Of a stretch of 41,777 bases of DNA, positions 34,551 through 41,777 are shown in pieces. Within the stretch, counting starts at the first letter, position 1. Every line of letters begins with the position of its first letter. The notes below the pieces were generated by a model. It searched no databases. It saw only the letters and a list, made by a program, of their open reading frames with translations, and was not told the origin of the DNA. The position numbers and the translations under genes were made by a program. This stretch comes from Verrucomicrobiota bacterium. Lineage in GTDB: Bacteria > Verrucomicrobiota > Verrucomicrobiia > Opitutales > Opitutaceae. The DNA is taken from the NCBI GenBank assembly GCA_026398065.1, contig JAPLTR010000672.1, positions 1 through 41,777 of the forward strand, written 5' to 3'.

Positions 34551-34646
34551 GTAGGGACGCCTCTCCGAGGCGTCCGTTCAGGGCCTGCGCAGGCCTTGGA
34601 GGGGGCCAAATATCCTGAGGCGGACGGCTCGGAGAGCCGTCCCTAC
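34551..34646. repeat. Paired REP-like element with two covarying hairpins
   Basis: Unit 1 (34551-34576) starts GTAG, and GGACGCCTC pairs with GAGGCGTCC. Unit 2 (34621-34646) is inverted, ends CTAC, and GGACGGCTC pairs with GAGCCGTCC. The two units match at 24 of 26 positions in reverse complement, and the two differences compensate each other so both hairpins are kept. A central 14-nt palindrome (34582-34595) lies between them. Unit 2 supplies the TAG stop of the ACT gene (34643-34645). Confidence 0.7.
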
Positions 34647-35098
34647 CGGGAGATGTCGATCTGCGTGAGCGTGCGGAAGCCGCGCTGGCCGAGGGCCTGG
34701 GCGGCGACGTCGGAATCTTCGGCATTGATCGCGAGGGCGGACTTTCCCTCGGGGCGCTTCATGAAACTGTAGACGTAGTGGACGTTGATCTCGGCCTCGT
34801 AGAGGGCGGCGAGGACGTTTTTCAACTCTGATTCGTCGGTGATCTCGACGGCGAGGACGTTGCACTCGGTGTAGGGAAAATCGTTGTTCACCATCAGCTC
34901 GCGGGCCTTGTCGGGGTCGTCGACGATGAGGCGGACGATGGCGCTGTCCGTGGTGTCGAGCACGGTGATCGCGATGATGTGAACGTTGTTGTCCTTCAGG
35001 AGGCCCGTGAGATCGAAGAGCCGGCCGACGCGGTTCTCGCAGAAGACGGAGAACTGTTTCACGGGATCGTTGGAGGAAGTGCTGATTTGCGCGGCCAT
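34643..35098 (-). CDS. Double ACT domain protein
   Basis: The 151-residue product contains two tandem ACT domains and nothing else. The first (about 15-80) has FSVFCENRVGRLFDLTGLLKD, quoted as VFCENRVGRLFDLTGLL, and ITVLDTTDSAIVRLIVDD. The second (about 84-150) has VLAVEITDESELKNVLAALYEAEINVHYVY in part. ACT domains bind small ligands, often amino acids, and regulate partner enzymes. Standalone double-ACT proteins of this kind often lie near acetate/branched-chain metabolism genes, but no partner is adjacent here. It is divergent from the cation-efflux gene. Confidence 0.87.
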   Translation of the reverse strand: MAAQISTSSNDPVKQFSVFCENRVGRLFDLTGLLKDNNVHIIAITVLDTTDSAIVRLIVDDPDKARELMVNNDFPYTECNVLAVEITDESELKNVLAALYEAEINVHYVYSFMKRPEGKSALAINAEDSDVAAQALGQRGFRTLTQIDISR

Positions 35099-35182
35099 GG
35101 CGGAGGAAAGATGGCGCAGACGGACAAAACGGTCAATTGCGGGCTGGCTTCCGGCGCGGCGCGGCGCGTAGCGTGCGGCGGA

Positions 35183-36088
35183 ATGCCGCCCGTCCCGCCC
35201 AACCCCCACGTGGCCCTGCAGCGTCGCGCCCATGACAGTGCGCGACTGGTGTTGCGCGGCATCGCGCTGAACGCGGTGCTGGCGGCGGCGAAATTCGCGG
35301 GCGGGATCTTCGGCCACACCTACGCGCTGATCGCCGACGGGGCGGAGTCCACCCTGGACATCCTCTCCTCGCTGCTGGTGTGGGCGGGTTTTCGCGTGGC
35401 GGCGCGGCCGCCCGATGCGGACCATCCCTACGGCCATGGCAAGGCGGAGCCGCTCGTCGCGCTCGCGGTGGCGCTGTTTGTCTTTGCGATGGCGGGCTGG
35501 ATCGCGTTGCACGCGGCCCACGAGATCGTCACCCCGCACCAGGGGCCGGCTTGGTGGACGCTCCTCGTGCTGGCGGGCGTGGTCGTGACGAAGATGTGGT
35601 TTTCGCGACGCATGGACGCCGCGGGCGAGGAAGTCGGCAGCACGCTGCTGGGGATCGAGGCGATGCACCACTGGTCCGACGCGATTTCCTCCGGGGCGGC
35701 GTTTGTCGGCATCTGCATCGCCCTCTGGGGCGGCAAGGGCTGGGAAACGGCGGACGACTGGGCGGCGCTCTTCGGCTGCGTGATCATCGCGATCAACGGC
35801 ATCGGGATGTTCGGCAAGGCCCTGCGCGACGTGATGGACACTGCGGTGGCGGTGGATTTTGAAAACGAGATCCGCGCGCTCGCGCTGGCCGTGGACGGCG
35901 TGAAGGCGCTCGACAAGGTCCGCGTGCGCAAGAGCGGGCTGTCGCACCTCGTGGACATCCAGGTCCGCGTGGAGGGTGCGCTCACGGTGCGCGAGGGGCA
36001 CGCCATCGCCCACGCGGTGAAGGATGCCCTGATCGCGTCGGCGCCGCATACGATCAGCGACGTGACGGTGCACATCGAACCGGCGTAG
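35183..36088 (+). CDS. Cation diffusion facilitator (CDF) family transporter
   Basis: The 301-residue product has six expected membrane helices and the family's metal sites: ALIADGAESTLDILSSLLVW in TM2 with its Asp, the HPYGHGKAEPL loop, and GIEAMHHWSDAISSGAAF in TM5 (His/Asp). A C-terminal cytoplasmic domain (KVRVRKSGLSHLVDIQVRV, then AIAHAVKDALIA and VTVHIEPA) is the ferredoxin-like dimerisation domain. CDF proteins export Zn, Fe, Mn or Co in exchange for protons. Metal choice cannot be set from sequence alone. An upstream in-frame Met at 35111 would add 24 residues without conserved features. Confidence 0.9.
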   Translation: MPPVPPNPHVALQRRAHDSARLVLRGIALNAVLAAAKFAGGIFGHTYALIADGAESTLDILSSLLVWAGFRVAARPPDADHPYGHGKAEPLVALAVALFVFAMAGWIALHAAHEIVTPHQGPAWWTLLVLAGVVVTKMWFSRRMDAAGEEVGSTLLGIEAMHHWSDAISSGAAFVGICIALWGGKGWETADDWAALFGCVIIAINGIGMFGKALRDVMDTAVAVDFENEIRALALAVDGVKALDKVRVRKSGLSHLVDIQVRVEGALTVREGHAIAHAVKDALIASAPHTISDVTVHIEPA

Positions 36089-36530
36089 GGTCGCGCGGTC
36101 CGGCGGCACGAGCCTGCGTATGGGGGGGACGGGGATTCTCTTCGACGCGAAACCGTCGCTCTCGAACGATTCCCGCGGCTGCGACGTCGGACGCCACCAT
36201 TCGCTCGTACGCGGCTGACGTGGAGCCTGCAGCTCACGAAGCAGCGGTAGGCAAGTGCATAAGAAACCGCGTCTGGTTTCACGGCCGACCGCGGTTTTTT
36301 TGTTCATCGGCGTGGCTGCGGGAATCTCGTTTGATTCTCTCGGCTGTAGCGTAAGCTATTATTAATTAACGTAATAAAGATAAAACCATCTAGTAGATTT
36401 TCTGCATAAGAAAGGCAGGTGCCCGGGTCGGCCAACCCTTATGAAATGCGGTAAACCAGCTTCTTCCACGCGGCCACGAGCGGCTTTCCGGTTTACTCCG
36501 GTGGTGCGCCGAACATCGTTTAAGTTTGAA
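36089..36530. other. Intergenic region before PEP carboxykinase
   Basis: The 442-nt gap holds a terminator-like hairpin (36264-36297), a strongly AT-rich stretch at about 36350-36405 in otherwise GC-rich DNA, and two copies of the 11-mer TGCATAAGAAA (36256-36266 and 36403-36413). The AT-rich part probably holds the pckG promoter. No gene was recognised. Confidence 0.55.
36264..36297 (+). terminator. Terminator-like hairpin downstream of the CDF gene
   Basis: AAACCGCG (36264-36271) pairs with CGCGGTTT (36290-36297) across an 18-nt loop and is followed by more T (TTTT). It lies 175 nt after the CDF stop. The loop is long for an intrinsic terminator. Confidence 0.5.
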
Positions 36531-38357
36531 ATGAAAAAAAGAAATCCCTCCACCCCACTCAGCAGCAACAAGAACCTCCTGCGCTGGGTCGAGAAGATGG
36601 TTCAGCTTTGCCAGCCCGACGCGATTCACTGGGTCGACGGCTCGCAGGAAGAATACGACGCGCTCTGCGCGCAGATGGTCGCCGGCGGTACGTTCATCAA
36701 ACTTAACGAGCAGAAATGGCCCGGGTGCTATCTCGCCCGCTCCGACGCCAGCGATGTCGCGCGCGTCGAGGACCGCACCTACATCTGCGCGCTTTCGAAG
36801 GAGGCGGCGGGCCCGACCAACAACTGGGTCAATCCCTTCGAGATGCGGAAGACGCTGAAGGGCCTCTTCACGGGCTGCATGAAGGGCCGCACGATGTTTG
36901 TGCTGCCGTTCAGCATGGGCCCCATCGGATCGCCGATGTCGCAGATCGGCGTCCAGCTCACGGACTCGCCCTACGTGGTGGTGAACATGCGCATCATGGC
37001 GCGCATCGGCCTCCGGGTGTTTGAGCTGATCGACAAGGATTTCGGCCGCGTCGTCCCGTGTGTCCACTCCGTGGGCATGCCGTTGGACGCGGGGCAGAAG
37101 GATGTCGCCTGGCCGGCCAACAAGGAGAAGTACATCGTCCACTTCCCCGAGACCCGCGAGATTTGGAGCTTTGGTTCCGGCTACGGTGGCAATGCGCTGC
37201 TGGGCAAGAAGTGTTTCGCCCTCCGCATCGCCTCCGCGATGGCGCGGGACGAGGGCTGGATGGCCGAGCACATGCTCATCCTCGGCGTGGAAAACCCGCA
37301 GGGCGAGAAGACCTACGTCGCCGCGGCCTTCCCGAGCGCGTGCGGCAAGACCAACTTCGCCATGCTGATTCCGCCCGCGCATTTCCAGAAGCAGGGCTGG
37401 AAGGTGTGGACCGTCGGCGACGACATCGCCTGGATCAAACCCGACGCGGAGGGCCGCCTCCGCGCGATCAATCCCGAGGCCGGTTTCTTCGGCGTCGCGC
37501 CCGGCACGTCGAACAAGACGAACCCGAACGCGATGGCCTCGCTCGCGAAGAACACGATCTTCACCAACGTCGCGCTCACGCCCGACGGCGGGGTCTGGTG
37601 GGAGGGCATGACGGATGAGCCGCCCGCCTCGGCCATCGACTGGCAGGGCAAGCCGTGGACGCCCGCGATCGCGAAGGAGACCGGCGCCAAGGCGGCGCAC
37701 GCCAACTCCCGCTTCACCGCACCCGCCAAGCAATGTCCGACGATCGACGCCGACTGGGAGAGCCCGGAGGGCGTGCCAATCAGCGCGTTTATCTTCGGTG
37801 GCCGCCGCGCCACCACGATGCCGCTCGTGTTCCAAGCCTTCAACTGGTCGTGCGGCGTTTATGTCGGCGCGACGATGGGCTCGGAGATGACCGCCGCCGC
37901 CGCCGGGACGATCGGCAAGGTCCGCCGCGATCCGATGGCCATGCTCCCGTTCTGTGGCTACAACATGGGCGACTACTTCCGCCACTGGATCTCGATGCAG
38001 CGCAAGCTCACCGAGACCCCGCGGGTCTTCCACGTGAACTGGTTCCGCAAGGACAAGGACGGCAAGTTCATCTGGCCGGGCTTCTCGGAAAACATGCGGG
38101 TCCTCAAGTGGATCGTCGACCGCGCCCGCGGCGGCGGCCGGGCCAAGGAAACGCCCATCGGCTGGGTGCCCCGTTACACCGACATCGACTGGACCGGCAT
38201 GGACTTCCCACAGGAGAAGTTCGAGGAACTGCAGGCTTTCGACCGCGCTGCCTGGCGTTCGGAAGTGCTTGGCCACGAGGAGCTCTTCATCGACCTCCAC
38301 TCCCACCTGCCGAAGGAGATGATCTACGAGCGCGAGCTCCTGATCTGCCGGATGTAA
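36531..38357 (+). CDS. pckG: Phosphoenolpyruvate carboxykinase (GTP)
   Basis: The 608-residue product has the full GTP-PEPCK length. It contains the kinase-1a loop FPSACGKTN (267-275) with the reactive Cys271, the metal/kinase-2 block [23 protein letters not shown], and [11 protein letters not shown]. It interconverts oxaloacetate and PEP with GTP, linking succinate/pyruvate products of the methylcitrate pathway to gluconeogenesis. The start at [12 protein letters not shown] matches family length; an upstream Met at 36441 would add 30 unrelated residues. No strong ribosome binding site precedes the ATG. An intrinsic terminator follows. Confidence 0.96.
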   Translation: MKKRNPSTPLSSNKNLLRWVEKMVQLCQPDAIHWVDGSQEEYDALCAQMVAGGTFIKLNEQKWPGCYLARSDASDVARVEDRTYICALSKEAAGPTNNWVNPFEMRKTLKGLFTGCMKGRTMFVLPFSMGPIGSPMSQIGVQLTDSPYVVVNMRIMARIGLRVFELIDKDFGRVVPCVHSVGMPLDAGQKDVAWPANKEKYIVHFPETREIWSFGSGYGGNALLGKKCFALRIASAMARDEGWMAEHMLILGVENPQGEKTYVAAAFPSACGKTNFAMLIPPAHFQKQGWKVWTVGDDIAWIKPDAEGRLRAINPEAGFFGVAPGTSNKTNPNAMASLAKNTIFTNVALTPDGGVWWEGMTDEPPASAIDWQGKPWTPAIAKETGAKAAHANSRFTAPAKQCPTIDADWESPEGVPISAFIFGGRRATTMPLVFQAFNWSCGVYVGATMGSEMTAAAAGTIGKVRRDPMAMLPFCGYNMGDYFRHWISMQRKLTETPRVFHVNWFRKDKDGKFIWPGFSENMRVLKWIVDRARGGGRAKETPIGWVPRYTDIDWTGMDFPQEKFEELQAFDRAAWRSEVLGHEELFIDLHSHLPKEMIYERELLICRM

Positions 38358-38378
38358 CGCAGATATTTTGCCAGATCA

Positions 38379-38406
38379 GGGCGCGGTGAATTCCGCGCCC
38401 TTTTTT
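38379..38406 (+). terminator. Rho-independent terminator of pckG
   Basis: GGGCGCGG (38379-38386) pairs with CCGCGCCC (38393-38400) around TGAATT and is followed by six T. It lies 21 nt after the pckG stop and is the clearest intrinsic terminator in the window. Confidence 0.88.
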
Positions 38407-38418
38407 GTGGATGAAATT

Positions 38419-38445
38419 TCAGGTCCGCTCCGGATGTGCCGATAG
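38419..38445 (+). promoter_or_regulatory. Sigma-28-like promoter motif before HDOD gene 2
   Basis: TCAG (38419-38422), 15 nt, then GCCGATAG (38438-38445). The -10 differs from GCCGATAA at one base. The distance to the start codon (17 nt from the motif's G) nearly equals that at HDOD gene 1 (18 nt), and TGTGCCGAT plus the following GACC are shared. Confidence 0.5.
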
Positions 38446-38454
38446 GACCGGGTG

Positions 38455-39315
38455 ATGAGCGCTGTATTGTCCGTTAACCCCGTTACACGGGAAAAGATTC
38501 TGACTACCGCCCGGCTGTTGCCGGCCGCGCCGCAAGTGATGGCGGGGCTGTGCGAGCTCCTGCAGGACGTGAATTCCGACCTCGACCAGGTCGCGAATCA
38601 GATCCGCGTGGACCCGGCGCTGTCCGCCCGGGTGATCCGGATCAGCAACAGCCCGGCCTATGGCGGCAGCCGGATCGGCTCGGTGGACGAAGCCGTCAAT
38701 CGCGTCGGTTTTGGCGAAATTCTCCGCCTGGTCGGCATCGCCTCGGTGTCGGGGCTCGTGGACCGCGCGCTGACATTTTACGGGATCGGGGCGGAGCGCA
38801 TGCGCGAATCGCTGCTGATGCACGCGCTGGCCAGCGAGGCGCTCGCGCGCCGGGCCGATGTCGACCCGCGCACCGCCTACACGGGCGGCATCCTGCGCAC
38901 GCTCGGCGTCATGGTGCTCGACCGCATCGCCCGGGAGCGGAAACCGGCGCCGGAGGTCTACAGCCCGGAGCGGTTCCTGAGCTACCCGGCGTGGGAGAAT
39001 TTTTCGTTCGGTGTCACCAACACCGGGGTCACGACCACGGTGCTGGACGAATGGCGGTTTCCGGCCGAACTGGTGGCCGGCTTGGAGGCGCATCTGCTGA
39101 TCCACGACAGCGACTACGACGACCGGCTTGCCGTGGTGCTCAATCTCGGCGGGGCGATCGTCGCCGAGGCCGGCCTGGCGCTGGCGGGCGAGGCGAGTGC
39201 CTGGACGCCGACGGACAACAAATTTTCGGCCACGGGCCTCGACCGCGAACAGTTGCGCGAGGCGGGAGCCGAGGCACGCACGCTGTTTGACCGGCAGCGC
39301 GTGGCGTTCGCCTGA
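38455..39315 (+). CDS. HDOD domain protein (paralog 2)
   Basis: The 286-residue protein has the same plan as the genes at 15.2 and 40.3 kb: LPAAPQVMAGLCELLQDV, VANQIRVDPALSARVIRISNSPAY, GSVDEAVNRVGFGEILRLVGIA and YTGGILRTLGVMVL. The C-terminal half has FSFGVTNTGVTTTVLDEWRFPAELV, quoted in part. No second signalling domain is present. HDOD proteins are regulatory. Start choice: GTG 38452 and ATG 38455 are adjacent, and ATG is preferred. The 39-nt distance from the pckG terminator and its own promoter motif argue for independent expression. Confidence 0.9.
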   Translation: MSAVLSVNPVTREKILTTARLLPAAPQVMAGLCELLQDVNSDLDQVANQIRVDPALSARVIRISNSPAYGGSRIGSVDEAVNRVGFGEILRLVGIASVSGLVDRALTFYGIGAERMRESLLMHALASEALARRADVDPRTAYTGGILRTLGVMVLDRIARERKPAPEVYSPERFLSYPAWENFSFGVTNTGVTTTVLDEWRFPAELVAGLEAHLLIHDSDYDDRLAVVLNLGGAIVAEAGLALAGEASAWTPTDNKFSATGLDREQLREAGAEARTLFDRQRVAFA

Positions 39316-39364
39316 GCGCCGGCGCCGGGGTTCCTCCCGGCTTGCGGAACAATTTCTGCTCAGT

Positions 39365-39382
39365 ATGGTTCCGACGAACCAT
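39365..39382. promoter_or_regulatory. Palindrome covering a start codon
   Basis: ATGGTTC (39365-39371) pairs with GAACCAT (39376-39382) around CGAC. The last two bases are the A and T of the start codon at 39381. It could hide the start codon in the mRNA or be an operator. Confidence 0.4.
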
Positions 39383-40154
39383 GCGACGAGCGATTTACAT
39401 CCTGTTACTGAGCCTCACGGCCGCGGCGCGCGCCGCCGTGCCCCAGATACTGGAGGACGCGGTCAAGAAACTCGCCCAGGACAACGATCGCTGGGCTTAC
39501 ACCCAGACCGCGATCCAAAAGGACACCAAGGGCAAGACCACCAGCGAGGTCGTGTTGCGTTTCGATCCGTCGAAGCCCTACGCCGAGCAATACACCCCGA
39601 TCAAGATCGACGGGAAGGCTCCGACGGAGAGTCAGATCAAGAAATACCGCCGCCAGGGCGAAAAACGCGGCGAAGCCATGGAGAAGGCCGCCACCACCGG
39701 CATCGTCGAATCGTCCCCCAAGCGCAAATCGGTCGGCGAGCTGATGGACTTGGAGAAGGCCACGGTGACCGAGGAAAATGACAAGGAGATCGTTTATGAG
39801 GTGCCGCTGAAAAAAGACGGCAACGACCGGCTCCCGCCCGAGAAATTTCGGGTGACCGCCCGCGTGAGCAAAGAGCTCCGCGCGCTGGAGAGCGTCTCGG
39901 CCACCTTGCGGGCCCCCCTGCGTGAAAAGCTGATCATGAAGCTGAGCTCGGGCGAGGGCCACGTCGAATTCAAGACCGTCGATCCGAAGCACCCGCCGCA
40001 GCTCACGGAGGTCCGGGGCAGCGGCGCAGGCTCGATCCTCTTCGTCCCGATCGGCCGCGCCTTTGAGATGCGCCGGGAGGACTACAAGCGCGTGAAGCCC
40101 TACGGCGACCGCTTCGATGTCCAAATTGGCACGCTGAAGGCGATCGATTTCTGA
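39381..40154 (+). CDS. Exported protein of unknown function between two HDOD genes
   Basis: The 257-residue product has a signal peptide (MRRAIYILLLSLTAAARAAVP) and a soluble, Lys/Glu-rich part: WAYTQTAIQKDTKGKTTSEVVLRFDPSKPY in parts, a helical KKYRRQGEKRGEAMEKAAT, and beta-rich ends such as MKLSSGEGHVEFKTVDPKHPP. It resembles no family with confidence; the end resembles outer-membrane-lipoprotein-sorting-like folds only vaguely. The WAYT...RFDPSKP pattern also occurs in uncharacterised Opitutaceae proteins as far as memory serves. It starts within a palindrome. Confidence 0.75.
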   Translation: MRRAIYILLLSLTAAARAAVPQILEDAVKKLAQDNDRWAYTQTAIQKDTKGKTTSEVVLRFDPSKPYAEQYTPIKIDGKAPTESQIKKYRRQGEKRGEAMEKAATTGIVESSPKRKSVGELMDLEKATVTEENDKEIVYEVPLKKDGNDRLPPEKFRVTARVSKELRALESVSATLRAPLREKLIMKLSSGEGHVEFKTVDPKHPPQLTEVRGSGAGSILFVPIGRAFEMRREDYKRVKPYGDRFDVQIGTLKAIDF

Positions 40155-40240
40155 GCGGGCGGGTCGGACGGGGCGGGGGGCGGGCGACTTACCCGGCCGA
40201 CGCCCGGCTGCGTAGTTTTTGCAGTGCAACAGATTTTCCT

Positions 40241-40267
40241 TAGCTGGGAGTCCGGTTGTGCCGAGAG
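40241..40267 (+). promoter_or_regulatory. Weak sigma-28-like motif before HDOD gene 3
   Basis: TAGC (40241-40244), 15 nt, then GCCGAGAG (40260-40267), preceded by TGT as at the other two HDOD genes. The -10 differs at two positions and it lies farther (40 nt) from the start codon. Confidence 0.3.
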
Positions 40268-40299
40268 AGGAGGAACGCGCCAAACGCGCATTTCCTTCC

Positions 40300-41130
40300 A
40301 TGCCACTCAATCGCGAGACGATCATCACCCTTGGCAGCAAGCTAGCCCCCTCCGCCGCCACCTTTGGCCGGCTGCGCACCCTCCTGCAGGACCCCACCAC
40401 GGAGATGGAGTCCATCGTTGACCTCGTGCGCCTCGATCCCGCCCTCAGTTTCCATGTGATCCGGATGAGCAACAGCGTGCTCTTCGGCCTGCGCGAGCGG
40501 AACGACTCCCTCGAGGGCGCCGTCGGCCGGCTGGGCTTCCGCGAGATCTATCGCGTCGTCGGTCTCGCCGCCACCCACCAGATTTGTCAGCGCGATTTGC
40601 AGACCTATCAGCTCCGGGCTTCCCGGCTCTGGGAAAATTCCGTCGCCACCGCCGCCGCTGCCGAGGTGCTCGCCCTGCCCGCGGGCAGCGATGCCGGTCT
40701 GGCCTATGCCACCGGGCTCCTGCGCAACCTGGGCCGCGTGATCATCGACGGGGCGGCGGGCGGCCATGTCTATCCGGGCGAGGCCGAGTGGCCCTCCGTC
40801 GCGGAATGGGAGAAGCGCACGTTCGGTGTCACCTCCGCCGAGGTCGCGGTCACGCTGCTGTCCCACTGGCGTTTCCCGACCGACCTCGTGGACTCGATCC
40901 GCGGGCACTTCGACCCGTTGGCCGATGCCGAGTCGAACGTCGGCGCCTGCGTGCTCAATCTTTCGTGCGGCGTGGCCGCGCGCTTCGGCCTCGATCTGCC
41001 GGGCGAAGCTGGCCACTGGCTGCCCGACACCGCCAAGCTGACGCTCGCCGGAGTGACCGAGACAGACCTCGAGACCTGCGCCGAGCGCGCCCGCGCCCAC
41101 TACGCGGCGCTGTGCGCGAGCGTGAGCTGA
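40300..41130 (+). CDS. HDOD domain protein (paralog 3)
   Basis: The 276-residue protein shows FGRLRTLLQDPTTEMESIV, LVRLDPALSFHVIRMSNSVLF, SLEGAVGRLGFREIYRVVGLA, YATGLLRNLGRVII and, in the C-terminal half, EWEKRTFGVTSAEVAVTLLSHWRFPTDLV in part. The latter block (W-x-x-x-x-FGVT...WR-x-P) is conserved in all three paralogs and lies outside the usual HDOD core. The start at MPLNRETII gives the same length as the paralogs; an upstream frame to 40219 has no family character. It precedes the ammonium transporter. Confidence 0.9.
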   Translation: MPLNRETIITLGSKLAPSAATFGRLRTLLQDPTTEMESIVDLVRLDPALSFHVIRMSNSVLFGLRERNDSLEGAVGRLGFREIYRVVGLAATHQICQRDLQTYQLRASRLWENSVATAAAAEVLALPAGSDAGLAYATGLLRNLGRVIIDGAAGGHVYPGEAEWPSVAEWEKRTFGVTSAEVAVTLLSHWRFPTDLVDSIRGHFDPLADAESNVGACVLNLSCGVAARFGLDLPGEAGHWLPDTAKLTLAGVTETDLETCAERARAHYAALCASVS

Positions 41131-41187
41131 GGACAGGGAGCCGGTGACGCGGAGGCACTCTCCGCCACCACAGCCGTGGAAACAGGC

Positions 41188-41207
41188 CTCTGGCGTTGAC
41201 GCCAGAG
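41188..41207. repeat. Small palindrome downstream of HDOD gene 3
   Basis: CTCTGGCG (41188-41195) pairs with CGCCAGAG (41200-41207) around TTGA. It may end the HDOD transcript; no T-run follows. Confidence 0.45.
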
Positions 41208-41254
41208 TGGCAGGGCATCGTCGGGGAGACGAGGCCCGCAGCCCGACCGGGCAT

Positions 41255-41270
41255 TGGCATACCCCTTGCT
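41255..41270 (+). promoter_or_regulatory. Sigma-54 (-24/-12) promoter of the ammonium transporter gene
   Basis: TGGCAT-ACCCC-TTGCT matches the consensus TGGCAC-N5-TTGCW at all but one position, with the GG and GC pairs 12 nt apart. Transcription would begin near 41281, about 93 nt before the amt start. Nitrogen-regulated amt genes commonly use sigma-54 and an NtrC-type activator, so location supports the motif. Confidence 0.75.
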
Positions 41271-41373
41271 AAATGGGGATGAGCCGTGAATCCGCCTGCG
41301 CGGATTCTCCAGCTGCCCCTGCTTCATTCCACAAATCCACCGTCAGGCCACCACGGATGCACTCCGACTCCCT

Positions 41374-41777
41374 ATGATAACCCGATTCTCAGCCTCCCCT
41401 TGGTTACGCGCGGCTTTCCGTCGGCTCGCGTTGGTCACTTTCCTCGCCGGCCTGTTTGCGGCGCCCATGCAGGCGGCCGATGCGCCCGCACCCACTCCGA
41501 CGCTCGAACAGCGCGTGGCCGGGCTCGAAGCTTATCTGGGCAACGGTGATCCGACGGTCGCGCTCAAGGTGGGCCCGAAGGACAAGGATGGCAACCCGAC
41601 CATCCCGGACAAGCTCACGACCCCCTCGGTCGGTGTCGCCGGTCCCGGTCACAATGGTTTCATGATGATCTGTGCCGCGCTGGTGCTCTTCATGACGCTG
41701 CCCGGTCTCGCGCTGTTCTACGGCGGCCTCGTCCGCACCAAGAACGTCCTCTCCGTGATGGCGCAGTGTCTCGGCCT
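41374..41777 (+). CDS. amt: Ammonium transporter Amt (N-terminal part, partial)
   Basis: The gene begins at ATG 41374 and runs off the window after about 134 codons. The product has a signal peptide (RLALVTFLAGLFAAPMQAADA), a ~60-residue extracytoplasmic extension (TLEQRVAGLEAYLGNGD, then VGPKDKDGNPTIPDK), and the first Amt membrane helix with ICAALVLFMTLPGLALFYGGLVR and KNVLSVMAQC, quoted in parts. GLALFYGGLVR is the diagnostic Amt N-terminal motif. The protein conducts ammonium into the cell. The cleaved signal plus extension is longer than in AmtB of E. coli. A sigma-54 promoter lies upstream, and glnK is often the partner but would lie outside the window. Confidence 0.93.
   Translation, partial: MITRFSASPWLRAAFRRLALVTFLAGLFAAPMQAADAPAPTPTLEQRVAGLEAYLGNGDPTVALKVGPKDKDGNPTIPDKLTTPSVGVAGPGHNGFMMICAALVLFMTLPGLALFYGGLVRTKNVLSVMAQCLG

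Noticed and set aside
36089-36260. Palindromic gene-end element after the CDF stop
   Set aside because: The stop is within GTAG as at other gene ends, but no convincing complementary arm follows.
1-41777. tRNA, rRNA, riboswitch or integrase/transposase genes
   Set aside because: None was recognised by eye on either strand. A covariance-model search would be needed to exclude weak RNA elements.

Overview
The window is high-GC DNA with dense genes on both strands and short intergenic spaces rich in small repeats. The gene set points to a motile, respiring, Gram-negative heterotroph. It includes a TonB-dependent receptor, Tat-exported MsrP, a lipoprotein with a WXXGXW-like repeat, a methylcitrate pathway, GTP-type PEP carboxykinase, a c-type-heme chemoreceptor and three HDOD proteins. 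This gene style fits Verrucomicrobia, most likely Opitutaceae. That placement is inference from gene content and composition, because no rRNA or other phylogenetic marker is present.

Layout. 1-4.2 kb: the tail of a cytochrome c gene, an orphan sensor kinase with a solute-binding sensor domain, and a 610-residue protein with a DUF4177-like N-terminus and three copies of an undescribed ~85-residue module. 4.4-11 kb: an S41 protease, a TonB-dependent receptor interrupted by a frameshift, and the msrP-msrQ periplasmic methionine sulfoxide repair pair. 10.9-13 kb (minus strand): a tightly overlapping DUF350 / YgiB-like / ATP-grasp operon resembling E. coli yjfL-yjfM-yjfC. 13-20.8 kb: mostly single genes (membrane-anchored hydrolase, rRNA pseudouridine synthase, HDOD protein, exported beta-carbonic anhydrase, Tat-exported sugar-isomerase-like protein, DUF2892, lipoprotein, VOC protein, a toxin-antitoxin-like pair, DUF488). 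20.8-25.7 kb (minus strand): prpB, an unknown gene, prpC, prpD and a membrane-anchored unknown gene, i.e. propionyl-CoA disposal through methylcitrate.

25.7-26.8 kb is a 1-kb non-coding stretch with three clusters of a degenerate 10-nt repeat kept in exact 10-nt register. 26.8-36.1 kb: a heme-binding methyl-accepting protein, DUF2062, a LolD/MacB-type ABC transporter pair, a membrane-anchored MutS-like ATPase, a Gfo/Idh/MocA oxidoreductase, a DUF3299 lipoprotein-export-like protein, a double-ACT protein and a cation diffusion facilitator. 36.5-41.8 kb: PEP carboxykinase with a clear terminator, two more HDOD proteins flanking an exported unknown, and the start of an ammonium transporter behind a near-consensus sigma-54 promoter.

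The most unusual signals are non-coding. Several families of short-period degenerate repeats (7, 9 and 10 nt) occupy intergenic spaces. GTAG-headed palindromes sit on gene ends and often supply the TAG stop codon. A shared promoter-like motif with sigma-28 spacing precedes two HDOD genes and, more weakly, the third. No CRISPR array, tRNA, rRNA, insertion sequence or phage module was recognised.
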